Below are positions 1-9,424 of a stretch of DNA of 63,488 nt, piece by piece; positions within the stretch are counted from its first letter, which is position 1, and every line of letters begins with the position of its first letter. This DNA comes from Planctomycetota bacterium. Its GTDB lineage: Bacteria; Planctomycetota; UBA1135; UBA2386. Below the pieces are notes generated by a model that did not search any database, was not told where the DNA came from, and saw only the letters and a list, made by a program, of their open reading frames with translations. The DNA is taken from NCBI GenBank assembly GCA_016235155.1, contig JACRLW010000039.1:1-63488 (forward strand). Reading direction: 5' to 3'. Made by a program: the position numbers and the translations under genes.

Positions 1-70
1 ATCCCGAACACAGCAGTCAAGCAGACGGGGCCGATGATAGTCGTAAGGCGAAAGTAGGTCAGTGCCGGGT
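1..70 (+). rRNA. rrf: 5S ribosomal RNA, 3' part only
   Basis: The window opens inside a 5S rRNA. The stretch CCCGAACACAGCAGUCAAGC near base 3 is the conserved loop B/helix III region, and GGCGAAAGUAGGUCAGUGCC follows as helix IV/V and the 3' strand of helix I. The 5' strand of helix I and the rest of the rRNA operon lie upstream of the window. The exact 3' end is estimated. A strong terminator hairpin begins 12 bases later, so this is probably the last gene of its rRNA operon. Confidence 0.9.
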
Positions 71-81
71 CCATTCTCCAC

Positions 82-125
82 GCGAGCCCAGTCCGCCCAA
101 CCGGCAGACTGGGCTCGCTGCGTTT
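82..125 (+). terminator. Rho-independent terminator after the 5S rRNA
   Basis: A perfect 12-bp stem pairs GCGAGCCCAGTC (82-93) with GACTGGGCTCGC (107-118) around a 13-base loop, and TGCGTTT follows at 119-125. Position and shape fit termination of the rRNA operon. The reverse complement lacks a T run, so it should not serve hflX, which ends at 183 on the opposite strand. Confidence 0.8.
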
Positions 126-182
126 CCAGAACCCGCGGCCCCAAGAAGTCGATGCCGCGACCGCTCCGCGTCGTCGAGGTCG

Positions 183-1493
183 TCAGTCGGGCTGCGACGG
201 TCCACCCTGATCGCCGAGGCGGGCGCCCTTGGCGATCAGCTGCTGCACTGCCGCGGCGCTGGCGCGGACGGTCATTGCGCTTCCCGTTTCGTCGAAGGAC
301 TCGCCGAGGACGGTGGCGAGCCGGCGAACCTCGGCGCGAAGCGCTCCGGAACCGTGGGGCACGAGGAGGACGACGTCGCGTTCCACGCTGGCGAGGTGAT
401 CGAGCAGTGCCGCTTCCAAGCCAGGGAGTCCGTCGCCGGTGAGTGCGGAAACCAGGACGCTGACACCGCCGTGCGACCGGATCGGAGTGAGGACGGAGCG
501 ATCGGAGATCCGGTCGGCCTTGTTGAGGACGTGGATCCTCGGGATGTGGGCAGCGCCGAGGTGTTCCAGCACCTCTTCGACGACCTGAAGTTGTTGGAGG
601 GCGTGCGGACTCGACCCGTCGACGAGGACGAACAGCAGATCAGCGTTGAGTGCTTCCTCGAGGGTCGCGTGGAAGCTCGCGACGAGTTGGTGAGGCAGCT
701 TCCGGATGAACCCGACCGTGTCGGACAAGAGGACGACGCGGCCGCCGGGAAGGCGCCAGGGTCGGGTCCGCGTGTCGAGCGTCGAGAACAACCGGTCCTC
801 GGCGAGGACGCCGGCATCGGTGAGCCGGTTCATCAAAGTCGACTTCCCAGCGTTCGTGTAGCCGACGAGCGCCACGGTGAAGCGATCGGCACGGGTCCGC
901 ACTTCGCGCACCTTCCTACCCTCGATCTTCTCGAGGTCGCGCTGCAGTGCGGCGATGCGGGCGCGGATCTCGCTTCGGTCGACGTCGATCTGCTTCTCGC
1001 CGGCGCCACCGCGAACGGCGATGCCGCCGCGCTGCCTCTCGAGGTGCGTCCACATGCGCTTCAAGCGAGGCACCTGGTACTGGAGCCGCGCGAGCTCGAC
1101 CTGGAGGCGGGCCTGCGGAGTTCGGGCGTGGATCCCGAAGATGTGGAGGATGAGTTCGGCGCGATCGAGAACGATCGCCTTCACGGTCTCCTCGATGTTC
1201 CGACCCTGGGCCGGAGACAACTGGTCGTCCGCGATCACGACCCTGGCGCCGGTCTGCGCGACGGCCTCGGCGAGTTCCTCCAGCTTGCCGGCGCCCAGGT
1301 AGGTCTGCGGATCCGGATGGCGCCGATGTTGGGCCATGCAACCGGCGACGGCGAACTCCCCCGTGTCGGCGAGTTCGGCGAGTTCGGCGAGAGCTTCTGC
1401 GGCGCCTCGTTCGTCGCCGTGGGGCACGACGCCGAACAGGATCGCCTCGACCAGTTCGTGCTCGTTCGCGTGCAGGCGTTCGCGAACCGTCAT
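183..1493 (-). CDS. hflX: GTPase HflX
   Basis: The protein has 436 aa, normal for the family. HflX is a ribosome-associated GTPase that splits stalled 70S ribosomes in bacteria where it has been studied. The N-terminal HflX domain shows DDQLSPAQGRNIEE near residue 90. A coiled-coil linker is followed by the G domain with GYTNAGKST (G1), DTVGFI (G3) and NKAD (G4). Its ATG overlaps the TGA of nadB by four bases (ATGA), so it is the last gene of the trmD-rplS-secDF-nadB-hflX transcript. The C-terminal extension of about 90 residues after the G domain is also usual. Confidence 0.95.
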   Translation of the reverse strand: MTVRERLHANEHELVEAILFGVVPHGDERGAAEALAELAELADTGEFAVAGCMAQHRRHPDPQTYLGAGKLEELAEAVAQTGARVVIADDQLSPAQGRNIEETVKAIVLDRAELILHIFGIHARTPQARLQVELARLQYQVPRLKRMWTHLERQRGGIAVRGGAGEKQIDVDRSEIRARIAALQRDLEKIEGRKVREVRTRADRFTVALVGYTNAGKSTLMNRLTDAGVLAEDRLFSTLDTRTRPWRLPGGRVVLLSDTVGFIRKLPHQLVASFHATLEEALNADLLFVLVDGSSPHALQQLQVVEEVLEHLGAAHIPRIHVLNKADRISDRSVLTPIRSHGGVSVLVSALTGDGLPGLEAALLDHLASVERDVVLLVPHGSGALRAEVRRLATVLGESFDETGSAMTVRASAAAVQQLIAKGARLGDQGGPSQPD

Positions 1494-3166
1494 GAACCGT
1501 CTCCTCGCGGATCACTCGGGTTCCGGAGGTCTCCCGGCTGCGCGAGGATCACGCCGTCGTCGGCACGAGCCAGGACGACGCGCCGGCACCAGTTGGAGTC
1601 GTCACGCGTCGGGAAGTCGCTGCGGAAGTGAGTGCCGCGCGACTCCTGTCGCGTCAGGGCGGCGGTCGCCACGAGAGCCGAGGTCGTGAGCATGTTCTGC
1701 AACTCGCAGGCTCGGCGAGTTCCGGGGTGCGAACGACGGACGTATCGATTCCAGAGCCCGATGCGCTCGACAGCCTGCGTCAGCCCGTCCCGGGCTCGGC
1801 TCAGTCCGACCTGGCGCCACATCAGACTCTTGAGGGAGTAGAGGACGTCATCCAGCTGCAGCAACGGGGCCTGGTCGGAGCTTTCCGCAAGATCGTCGTG
1901 CCGTGGAAGCACACCGAGTCGAGGCTCGGCCGCGGCGGCGGTGCCGGCGCTCGCGCCGAAGACCGCTCCCTCGAGCAGCGAGTTCGACGCGAGACGGTTG
2001 GCGCCGTGGAGCCCCGTCGCGGCGACTTCGCCGCAGGCCCAGAGTCCTGGGACGCTCGTCCGGCCGTCGCCGTCGACCACTGCGCCACCGACCATGTAGT
2101 GCGCGCCCGGACGGACCGGAATCGGGTCTCGCGCGATGTCGATGTCGAAGGCGCGGCAGATGCGGGAGATCGACGGGAAGAGCTCGTGGGGGTCGCCCTG
2201 GACACCCGACAGGTCCAGATAGACGTGCGTGTCGTTCGTCGCGACCATCCGGTCGAGGATCGCGCGGCTCACGATGTCGCGCGGCGCGAGTTCGGCGTCG
2301 GGATGGATCGCGGTCATGAACCGGCTGCCCTCCCGGTCGCGAAGAACGGCCCCGGCACCGCGTACGACTTCCGAGATCAGGAAGCGCGACGCGCCGGCGA
2401 TGTACAGCACCGTCGGATGGAACTGCACGAACTCGAGGTCGGTAAGTCGTGCGCCGGCGCGGAACGCGAGCGCGTGACCGTCGCCGCAGGCTCCGCTCGG
2501 GTTCGTCGTCTCGCGGTAGACCTGACCGGCGCCGCCCGTCGCGAGGATCACGGCGCGTGCGTGGATCGCGAGCTCACGATCACCGTCGAGCACGACGGCG
2601 CCGACACAGCGTCCGTCACCGACGAGGAGATCCCGGACGAAGGGCCCGACCTTGCAGAGGATGCGCTCGTGGTTGCGCAGCGCCTGAGAGAGCGCCCGTT
2701 GGATCTCGCGGCCGGTCGAATCCCCATTCGCGTGGACGACTCGATTCGTGGAGTGACCCCCTTCCCGGCCGAGCGCGAAGGCACCGTCGGCGGCGCGGTC
2801 GAAGCGGGCGCCGAGGCCCTGCAGCCACGCGACCATGTGCGGGCCCCTCGACACCACCTCGCGGACGACCTCCGGGGCGGCCAACCCCGCGCCGACGACC
2901 AGCGTGTCCCGCGCATGGCGCTCCGGGCTGTCGTCGCTCCGGAGCGCGGCCGCCATTCCACCCTGCGCCCAGGCCGTGTTCGCTTCGTCGAACTCGCCCT
3001 TGCTGACGCAGAGGACCGAGGCTCCGGCATCCGCGGCGTGTAGTGCGGCGGTCGCGCCGGCGATGCCCGCGCCGATGACCAGCACGTCGGCCTGAAGGAC
3101 CGGGATCCGGCGCGCATCGAAGGCGCCGAGCGTCGCGGGGAATCGGGACTCGCCGGGCGACGGCAC
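1490..3166 (-). CDS. nadB: L-aspartate oxidase
   Basis: The protein has 558 aa. NadB oxidises L-aspartate to iminoaspartate with FAD, the first step of de novo NAD synthesis; NadA then uses the product. The Rossmann FAD site VIGAGIAGATAALHA lies near residue 30. Active-site motifs EFVQFHPT and HYMVGGAVVD, and the FAD-binding GLHGANRLASNSLLEG, are intact. The C-terminal helical domain of the succinate dehydrogenase/fumarate reductase flavoprotein fold is present. The start is GTG. The gene lies 8 bases after secDF and overlaps hflX by 4 bases. nadA and nadC are not in the window. Confidence 0.95.
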   Translation of the reverse strand: MPSPGESRFPATLGAFDARRIPVLQADVLVIGAGIAGATAALHAADAGASVLCVSKGEFDEANTAWAQGGMAAALRSDDSPERHARDTLVVGAGLAAPEVVREVVSRGPHMVAWLQGLGARFDRAADGAFALGREGGHSTNRVVHANGDSTGREIQRALSQALRNHERILCKVGPFVRDLLVGDGRCVGAVVLDGDRELAIHARAVILATGGAGQVYRETTNPSGACGDGHALAFRAGARLTDLEFVQFHPTVLYIAGASRFLISEVVRGAGAVLRDREGSRFMTAIHPDAELAPRDIVSRAILDRMVATNDTHVYLDLSGVQGDPHELFPSISRICRAFDIDIARDPIPVRPGAHYMVGGAVVDGDGRTSVPGLWACGEVAATGLHGANRLASNSLLEGAVFGASAGTAAAAEPRLGVLPRHDDLAESSDQAPLLQLDDVLYSLKSLMWRQVGLSRARDGLTQAVERIGLWNRYVRRSHPGTRRACELQNMLTTSALVATAALTRQESRGTHFRSDFPTRDDSNWCRRVVLARADDGVILAQPGDLRNPSDPRGDGS

Positions 3167-3174
3167 GCGTCGGC

Positions 3175-6100
3175 TCAGGAACCGGCTTCGCCGGACGGGA
3201 CCGCCGAGCCGGGAGTTGCAGGAGCCGCGGTGATCTGGCCGGTCGCCACCTGCGCCTGCGCCTCCGCCTGCTCGCGTTCGCGATCCCAGAGCCAGAGGAC
3301 GATCGGCGACGCGATGAACACGGTCGAGTACGTCCCGCTGATCATTCCGACGAGAAGGGCGAAGGAGAACCCTTCGAGAGTCGTTCCGGCCTGGAAGTTC
3401 ACCGCGAACTGCGCGATCACCACGAGCATGACCGTCGCCGTGGTCAGGATCGTGCGCGAGAGCGTCTGGTTGACCGAGCGGTTGAGAAGCGCGGCGCGGT
3501 CGATCTTCTCGCCGAGGCGCTTGGCATCGGACAGGTTCTCGCGGACCCGGTCGAAGATGACGATCGTGTCGTTGATCGAGTAGCCGATGATCGTCAGGAA
3601 GGCGGCGATCATCGTGAGGTCGATCTCGGCATCGACCCAGCCGAGCCAGTTGAAGACCACGACGAAACCGAGCGTCACGAGAACGTCGTGGACGAGCGCG
3701 ACGACGCCGGCGATGCCGAACTTGTACTCGTGGAAGCGGATGCGGATGTACAGCACGATCGCGAGCAGTGAAACCGCCAGGGCGTTGATGGCCGCGCTGC
3801 GCAACTCACCGACCAGGCGCCCACCGATCTCCGACGACTCCGGGATCGGATTGCTCAGTTCGACCGGCTGACCGGCCGCGGTCCGCAGTCCCGCGATCCG
3901 GTTCTGCACCATTTCGAAGAGCGCGGTCGGCGGCGTCTCCTTCACGACGTCGAACTCGACTTTGAAGTTGCGGCCGACTTCTGCCTTCTCGTCGTCGAGG
4001 TTGGTGGTCTGGATGTCGCCGCCGAGCACGGCAAGCTTCGCTTTCAGCGCGGCGATCGACACGTCCTGGACGAAGTGCAGTTGGATCTCGCCGAAGTCGA
4101 GCGTTCTCGCCGGGTTGGGGTCGACACGGACCCCGCTGAACGCCTCGGGCACCAGGTTCTGTCCGAGTGCCTCGTGCAGGGCCGTCAGGTACGGCGGCTG
4201 GTAGTCCGAACCCGCCGCCCTGCGTTCGGCGTCGATCGCGGTGCGCTGCGTGTCCGACAGCTTCACACGGATGGAGAAGCGCGTCGCCTTGCCGTCGATC
4301 ACGTCGCCGACGGTGTTGACGATCACGCCGTCGAAGCGCTTGGCGTACTCGCCGAGTAGGTCGCGCACCTCGTCGGCGGTCTTCTGCTCGCGGAGCACGA
4401 CCTTCAAGTTGGCGCCGCCGGTGAAGTCGATGCCGTACTTGTCGTCGTTCGGGATCGTGGCGAAGGCCGTCAATCCGATCCCGATGACCACGATGCTGAT
4501 TCCGAACCACAGCTTGCGCGCCCGCATGAAGTCGAAGTTCGCGTTCTTCAGCCAGGCGCTGAACCGCAACGAGCCCAGCGCATCGCGTTCCAGCATGAAG
4601 TGGAACATCAGGCGCGTGACGTAGTACGCGGTGAAGATGGTCGTGACGATGCCGACCATCAGAGTCACCGCGAAGCCGCGCACCGGCCCCGTGCCGAGCT
4701 GGTACAGGACGATGCCCGCGATGAAGGTCGTCAGGTTGGCGTCGAGGATCGTGCCGAGCGCGCGTTCGAAGCCGGCGCGACAGGCCTGGAGCATCTCCTT
4801 GCCGCGCTCGAGTTCCTCGCGGATGCGCTCGTAGATCAGGATGTTCGAGTCGACGGCCATGCCCATCGTGAGCACGAGGCCGGCGAGGCCCGGCAGGGTG
4901 AGCGTCGCGCGCAGGAACACGACGATCCCCATGATCAGCAGCACGTTCACCGCGAGCGCCGCGCAGGCGATGAACCCGGCGAGCCGGTAGTACCACATCA
5001 CGAACGCGAGCAGCAGGATGCCGCCGAGCGCGATCGAGAGCCCGGCGAGGTAGATCGAGCGCTGACCGAGCGTCGCGCCGATGTTGTCGCGCGACTGCCG
5101 GATCGGCTTCACCTGGAGCGAGCCGGTGCGCAGCGTGCGGACCAACGCGTCGACTTCTCGCTGCGTGAAGGTGTCGGAGGAGATCTCCGCGGCACCGAGG
5201 ATCTGCCCGAGGAACGTCGGCGCCGAGTAGACGATGTTGTTGAGGATGATCGCGCTGCGCTGGCCCTTGTACTCCTCCGACCAGTCCGCGTAAGCGGTCT
5301 GGCGATCGACGCGCATCTGGTAGTGGATGGCAGCGCGGCCGTTCCGACCGAGTCCCGCGCGCGTGTACGACGGATCGAGGTCCTGGCCATCGAACTTCTG
5401 CTCGTGCCAGTTGATCGGAAGGTACTCGACGAGGAACGGCTTGCCGCCGCCGCCCTTCTTCGCGTCGTCCGGGACGATCCCGCCGTTCCACTCCTGCGCC
5501 GTGAATGCGGCGACTGCGGAACCTTCGGTGATCGGGCCCGCCGGTCCGAACGACTCGGCCGCCGCCCAGTGCGAGAGGTTGTCGAGATTGGGTTCGACCA
5601 GCTTCGCGCGCCACTTCAGGTTCTCGCCGGCCTGCGGTCCGCCGACGTCGACGCCCAGCTTGTTGAAGATGTCGATCGCTTCGGGATCGGCGGCGACGAG
5701 CTTGCGGTTGGCGCCGTCGTTCGCGTCGAGCCATTCCTGCAGGCGGCGGCGCTCTTCGCGAACGTTGAAGCTGACTCCACCCTTGGCGTACTGCTCGGAC
5801 GCGAGCATCCGGAACTCGAGGCGGCCGAGGTCCTGGATCTGCGATTCGACCGTCAACGCGTCCGCTTCGGAGAGCCGCGGCAGTTCGATCAGGATCCCGT
5901 GCTCTCCGCGCCGCGTGACGACGGCCTCACGAGTGCCTTGCGGATCGATGCGCTCGAGGATGATCTGCACGGTGCTGTCGAGCACCGCGGAGACCTCCGC
6001 CTCGGTCGCGTTCTTCGGGATGATCCCCTTGTCCTTCGAGTCCTGGATGTCGACCTCGTAGACGAGCTGGACGCCGCCGCTGAGGTCGAGGCCGTAGTTG

Positions 6101-6183
6101 AGCGGGGTGAGAGCCAGCACCAGGAGCGATGCTGCGATCGCCAGCGCGACCAACAGGACCTGGCGACGAGCGTTCTCGAGCAT
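3175..6183 (-). CDS. secDF: Fused SecD-SecF protein translocase subunit
   Basis: The protein has 1002 aa. SecD and SecF use the proton gradient to help SecYEG move proteins across the inner membrane. The SecD half begins with a TM helix and the GLDLSGGVQLVYE motif near residue 35. It continues with a large periplasmic P1 region (to about 370) and a TM bundle of RND type. The SecF half begins near residue 545, with GIDFTGGANLKVV around 590 and a final TM bundle containing GYSINDTIVIFDR. Fusion of the two is known in several phyla. It lies 86 bases after rplS. The periplasmic part of the SecD half is long compared with E. coli. Confidence 0.95.
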   Translation of the reverse strand: MLENARRQVLLVALAIAASLLVLALTPLNYGLDLSGGVQLVYEVDIQDSKDKGIIPKNATEAEVSAVLDSTVQIILERIDPQGTREAVVTRRGEHGILIELPRLSEADALTVESQIQDLGRLEFRMLASEQYAKGGVSFNVREERRRLQEWLDANDGANRKLVAADPEAIDIFNKLGVDVGGPQAGENLKWRAKLVEPNLDNLSHWAAAESFGPAGPITEGSAVAAFTAQEWNGGIVPDDAKKGGGGKPFLVEYLPINWHEQKFDGQDLDPSYTRAGLGRNGRAAIHYQMRVDRQTAYADWSEEYKGQRSAIILNNIVYSAPTFLGQILGAAEISSDTFTQREVDALVRTLRTGSLQVKPIRQSRDNIGATLGQRSIYLAGLSIALGGILLLAFVMWYYRLAGFIACAALAVNVLLIMGIVVFLRATLTLPGLAGLVLTMGMAVDSNILIYERIREELERGKEMLQACRAGFERALGTILDANLTTFIAGIVLYQLGTGPVRGFAVTLMVGIVTTIFTAYYVTRLMFHFMLERDALGSLRFSAWLKNANFDFMRARKLWFGISIVVIGIGLTAFATIPNDDKYGIDFTGGANLKVVLREQKTADEVRDLLGEYAKRFDGVIVNTVGDVIDGKATRFSIRVKLSDTQRTAIDAERRAAGSDYQPPYLTALHEALGQNLVPEAFSGVRVDPNPARTLDFGEIQLHFVQDVSIAALKAKLAVLGGDIQTTNLDDEKAEVGRNFKVEFDVVKETPPTALFEMVQNRIAGLRTAAGQPVELSNPIPESSEIGGRLVGELRSAAINALAVSLLAIVLYIRIRFHEYKFGIAGVVALVHDVLVTLGFVVVFNWLGWVDAEIDLTMIAAFLTIIGYSINDTIVIFDRVRENLSDAKRLGEKIDRAALLNRSVNQTLSRTILTTATVMLVVIAQFAVNFQAGTTLEGFSFALLVGMISGTYSTVFIASPIVLWLWDREREQAEAQAQVATGQITAAPATPGSAVPSGEAGS

Positions 6184-6269
6184 GACAGTCGGGTCGGCGG
6201 AAGGAGCGGGTGCGTCGCGAGCCGGAATCGACCGAGCGCGCGCGCGGGGGCGCAGTCAGGTGCTCTCGA

Positions 6270-6680
6270 TCAGGACGGATTCGCGGGGCCGGAGCCGTCT
6301 TGGCTGCGACGACGCAGGGAGCGCGTGCCACGGGTCTTGCCGAAGTTCGCCATCAGGCGGACGGCCTTTCCGACGCGCTCGCGCATGTAGTAGAGCTTCG
6401 CGCGGCGCACGCGGCCGCGGGACTTCACCACGATCGCCTGCACGCGGGGCGAGTGCAGCGGGAAGATTCGCTCGACACCCTCGCCTGCGACGATGCGACG
6501 CACGACGGCGCTGCGGCGGATCCCCGAGCCGCGGATCGCGATCACCTGACCGGCGAAGATCTGGACGCGTTCCTTGTCGCCTTCCCGGATCAGATAGTGG
6601 ACGTTGACCGTGTCGCCGACCGCGAAGTCCGGCACCTCGGTCTTCATGTTTTCGAGCTCGATTCGTCGCATCAGGTCCAT
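6270..6680 (-). CDS. rplS: Ribosomal protein L19
   Basis: The protein has 136 aa. L19 sits at the interface of the 30S and 50S subunits. The conserved core runs from FAVGDTVNVHYLIREGDKERVQ through RGSGIRRSAVVRRI to the basic RVRRAKLYYMRER end. A basic C-terminal tail of about 20 residues exceeds the usual 115-aa form. It follows trmD by 57 bases, the common rimM-trmD-rplS order without rpsP and rimM here. The start chosen is the first ATG; a second Met lies at residue 12. Confidence 0.95.
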   Translation of the reverse strand: MDLMRRIELENMKTEVPDFAVGDTVNVHYLIREGDKERVQIFAGQVIAIRGSGIRRSAVVRRIVAGEGVERIFPLHSPRVQAIVVKSRGRVRRAKLYYMRERVGKAVRLMANFGKTRGTRSLRRRSQDGSGPANPS

Positions 6681-6737
6681 CGGAGTCCTCGGTCGGCGTA
6701 CAGGTTCGCAGTCGTGGGAGGGGGTCGGCCGCCCGGG

Positions 6738-7496
6738 TCAGGGCGGAGTGTCAGGGTCGCGGACGGTCGGTTCGGTACCGGGAGAGGTCTCGTCGACCGC
6801 CGGCGCCGGATGCGCACAGCCGTCGGCCTCGTGGAGACGTCGCCGGATTTCGGTGAGTTGCCGTGACTGCTCTTCCCGCCAGCGCGCGACGGCGCCGTGG
6901 TCGCCCGAGACGAGGACGTCGGGGACGACCATCCCGCGGAACTCGCGAGGACGCGTGTACTGCGGGTAGTCGAGCAGTTCGCCCTCGAAGGACTCGAGCT
7001 CCGGCGACTCGGCGCAGCCGAGCACGCCGGGAATCAGGCGCACGGCGGCCTCGACGACACAGAGTGCGGCGAGCTCGCCGCCGGCGAGGACGAAGTCGCC
7101 GAGCGAGATCTCGTCCCAGGTCATGCCCTGGCGGATCCGCTCGTCGAAGCCTTCGTACCTGCCGCAGAGCAGCAGGAGCTGCTCCACCTTCGAGAGTTCC
7201 CGCGCCTTCCGCTGGTCGAACCGGCGGCCGCGCGGGCAGAGGAGGACCTTGTGGAATGCGCCGTGACGGCGCTCCAGGTCCTCGACGGCGTCAAAGATCG
7301 GATCCGGCTTCAGAACCATTCCAGGGCCGCCGCCGAACGGACGGTCGTCGACCGTCCGATGTCGATCGCGCGTGTAGCCACGCCAGTCGACGAGCTGGAC
7401 GGCGAGCTTCCCTTGTCGCTGTGCGATCCCGAGAATGCTCTCGTCCAGGTACGGCCTGACCGCGCCTGGAAAGAGCGTCAGGATGGCATAGAACAT
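6738..7496 (-). CDS. trmD: tRNA (guanine-N1)-methyltransferase
   Basis: The protein has 252 aa. TrmD methylates G37 of tRNAs that have G36, using S-adenosylmethionine, and prevents +1 frameshifting. The trefoil-knot SPOUT fold is marked by VDDRPFGGGPGMV near residue 50, LLLCGRYEGFDERI near 112 and DEISLGDFVLAGGE near 130. The ATG lies about 20 bases downstream of the predicted transcription start at about 7517. It is the first gene of a five-gene minus-strand operon. The C-terminal tail after residue 230 is low-complexity and unlike the family. Confidence 0.95.
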   Translation of the reverse strand: MFYAILTLFPGAVRPYLDESILGIAQRQGKLAVQLVDWRGYTRDRHRTVDDRPFGGGPGMVLKPDPIFDAVEDLERRHGAFHKVLLCPRGRRFDQRKARELSKVEQLLLLCGRYEGFDERIRQGMTWDEISLGDFVLAGGELAALCVVEAAVRLIPGVLGCAESPELESFEGELLDYPQYTRPREFRGMVVPDVLVSGDHGAVARWREEQSRQLTEIRRRLHEADGCAHPAPAVDETSPGTEPTVRDPDTPP

Positions 7497-7523
7497 GGTG
7501 CTGGGCCAGAAAGTGAGCGGAGC

Positions 7524-7552
7524 ACAGTAGGCGTCCCCTTAGCTTGGGTCAA
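7524..7552 (-). promoter_or_regulatory. Promoter of the trmD-rplS-secDF-nadB-hflX operon
   Basis: On the minus strand, TTGACC (7547-7552) and TACTGT (7524-7529) are separated by 17 bases, close to the sigma-70 consensus. The discriminator after the -10 box is GCTCCGC, which is G+C rich. The predicted start lies about 20 bases before the trmD ATG. The region also covers the 5' flank of ribE on the other strand. Confidence 0.7.
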
Positions 7553-7567
7553 GCGAGGCAACGACAG

Positions 7568-8176
7568 GTGTTCACGGGTCTGGTTCAAGGCATCGGCACG
7601 GTTCGCGCTTTCCGATCGGTGGGCGGCGAGGCAGACCTCGAGGTCGAACTCGGTCCACTGGGGGACTCGCTCCGTCCCGGCGACTCGGTCGCGCTGTCCG
7701 GGGTCTGCTGCACGAAGGTCGGCGACCGACCCGCCTCGTTCCGCCTCTCGGCGGAGACCTTGGATCGCACCTGGTTCGACGAACTCGTACCGGGCCGGCG
7801 GCTCAACCTCGAGCCGGCGCTGCGGGCGGGAGACCCGCTCGGAGGACACCTCGTCCAGGGTCACGTCGATGGCGTGGGGAGGATCGCGGCGGGGATCGAC
7901 CCGGTGCTCGGGGGCGAGTTGGCGGTCGAGGTCCCAGGGGGACTGGCCCGCTACTGCGTCGAGAAGGGCTCGCTGGCCGTGGACGGGGTCTCGCTCACCA
8001 TCGCGGGGGTCGCGCCGTCCGCGGAGGGTCGGGTGATCGTGCGCATCGCGGTGATCCCGCACACCGCGACGGCGACCACGCTCGGCGTCGCGCGGGTCGG
8101 TCAGCGCGTGAACCTCGAAGTCGACGTGATCGGCAAGTACGTCGAACGCCTGTTGGAAGCCCGCTTCGGTCGCTGA
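7568..8176 (+). CDS. ribE: Riboflavin synthase, alpha chain
   Basis: The protein has 202 aa. Riboflavin synthase dismutates two 6,7-dimethyl-8-ribityllumazines into riboflavin and a pyrimidine. The start is placed at GTG 7568 because the family begins MFTGLV and this reads (V)FTGLVQGIGTV. Two tandem lumazine-binding barrels are visible: GDSVALSGVCCTK in the first, GSLAVDGVSLTIAG in the second, and GGHLVQGHVDGVG between them. It diverges from trmD and stands alone; no other rib gene or FMN riboswitch is seen nearby. Confidence 0.93.
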   Translation: MFTGLVQGIGTVRAFRSVGGEADLEVELGPLGDSLRPGDSVALSGVCCTKVGDRPASFRLSAETLDRTWFDELVPGRRLNLEPALRAGDPLGGHLVQGHVDGVGRIAAGIDPVLGGELAVEVPGGLARYCVEKGSLAVDGVSLTIAGVAPSAEGRVIVRIAVIPHTATATTLGVARVGQRVNLEVDVIGKYVERLLEARFGR

Positions 8177-8205
8177 GCCAGGACGCGGTCTTCCGGCGAC
8201 GAGGG

Positions 8206-9381
8206 TCAGAACGCTCCGCTGAGCACGGTGAAGAAGGTCGCGACCGGTGCGGCTTCGCGGGCGTCCTCGATCGCGCGGCTGACCTGGTTCAGCACGCGCT
8301 CGAGCTGGTCGGCCATGCGGTCGTCGAAGACCAGGCGGCCCAGGACTCCCTGTCCGGAGCGGACCTGCGCCACGCTGTCCGCGATGTCGACGACGATCTG
8401 CTCCGCACGCGCGCGCAGTTCGGCCTTGCCGACGAAGGCACCGATCGCGCCGGCCTCGGGATCGTCGAGTTTGGCCGAGACCGAGTCGACGTGGGCGATC
8501 GCCGATCGGACGCGCGACGAGACACCTTCGTCGCTGAACAACATGCCGATCGTGCCCCGTCCGGAGCGCAGGTCGGCCGTCGTCGCGGCGACGTCGGTGA
8601 CGATCGAGTTCGCCTTGTCGGCCAGCTCGGGGTCGTTGATGACCCGGCCGAGCAGGCCCTCGCGGCTGCCGAGCTTCTGGATCAGGTCGTCGATGCGGCG
8701 GACGGTGTCCGCGACGGCATCCCCGAGCGACTTGTCGCCGATCATCCTCCCAAAGACACCCTCGCCCCGCTCGATCGACTCGAGGCTCTTCTTCGCGCTC
8801 GACGTCGCGGCGAGGAACTCGTCGTGGAGCTTGGGATCGGTCAACAACTTGCCGAGCGTCCCTTCGCCACGGTTGGCGCGATCGATCGCCTCGCGGATTC
8901 CCGCGACGATCGCCTTCACGTCGCGCTGGACGTTGCCGTCGCCGAGCAGGTCGCCGACCGCGTCGAGTCCGCCGGGGCGGACCGAGCCGCGGAGCAAGGC
9001 GTCGGGAGCGAGGATGGTCTCGCCCTTCCCCGGGTCGATCTGGACCTGCACACCGCCGAGCAGTCCGGACGGCTCGATCACGAGCGAGTAGCCGTCACGG
9101 AACTCGATCGGCTCGCCGAGCACGAGGCTCGCCCGGATCCGTGCGTCGCGGTCCGCCGAGTGTGAGTCGAGTCGCAGCGCTCCCACCTGACCGAGGCGGT
9201 GTCCGAGCACGAAAACGTTGTCGCCGACGCGCAGGCCGGCGGCGTTGGGGAACACCGCCTCGCGAGCCGTCGGGCGCTGCAACATCGACAGCCCCGTGAG
9301 TTCGATCGTCGCCCACAGCAAGATGCCGAGGGCGGCGAAGAACACGAGGCCGAGGAGGAGGTCCTGTCTGGTCTTCTCCAT
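8206..9381 (-). CDS. MCE-domain lipid transport protein, MlaD-like
   Basis: The protein has 391 aa. An N-terminal TM helix (LLLGLVFFAALGILLWATIEL) anchors it in the inner membrane. One MCE domain follows from about residue 38 to 120 (VFPNAAGLRVGDNVFVLGHRLGQV). The long periplasmic tail carries repeated 'G.G.(L/I)G.L..D' blocks, typical of long MlaD-like proteins. MCE rings bind lipid and pass it between the MlaE permease and the outer membrane. I chose the ATG at 9381 rather than the GTG at 9387 because GAGG is spaced correctly for the ATG. It is the last gene of the MlaE-MlaF-MlaD set. Transport direction cannot be read from the sequence. Confidence 0.85.
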   Translation of the reverse strand: MEKTRQDLLLGLVFFAALGILLWATIELTGLSMLQRPTAREAVFPNAAGLRVGDNVFVLGHRLGQVGALRLDSHSADRDARIRASLVLGEPIEFRDGYSLVIEPSGLLGGVQVQIDPGKGETILAPDALLRGSVRPGGLDAVGDLLGDGNVQRDVKAIVAGIREAIDRANRGEGTLGKLLTDPKLHDEFLAATSSAKKSLESIERGEGVFGRMIGDKSLGDAVADTVRRIDDLIQKLGSREGLLGRVINDPELADKANSIVTDVAATTADLRSGRGTIGMLFSDEGVSSRVRSAIAHVDSVSAKLDDPEAGAIGAFVGKAELRARAEQIVVDIADSVAQVRSGQGVLGRLVFDDRMADQLERVLNQVSRAIEDAREAAPVATFFTVLSGAF

Positions 9382-9424
9382 GGTCACGCTACCTCAGTCA
9401 CGCAGACACTTCGGTCACGCAGCC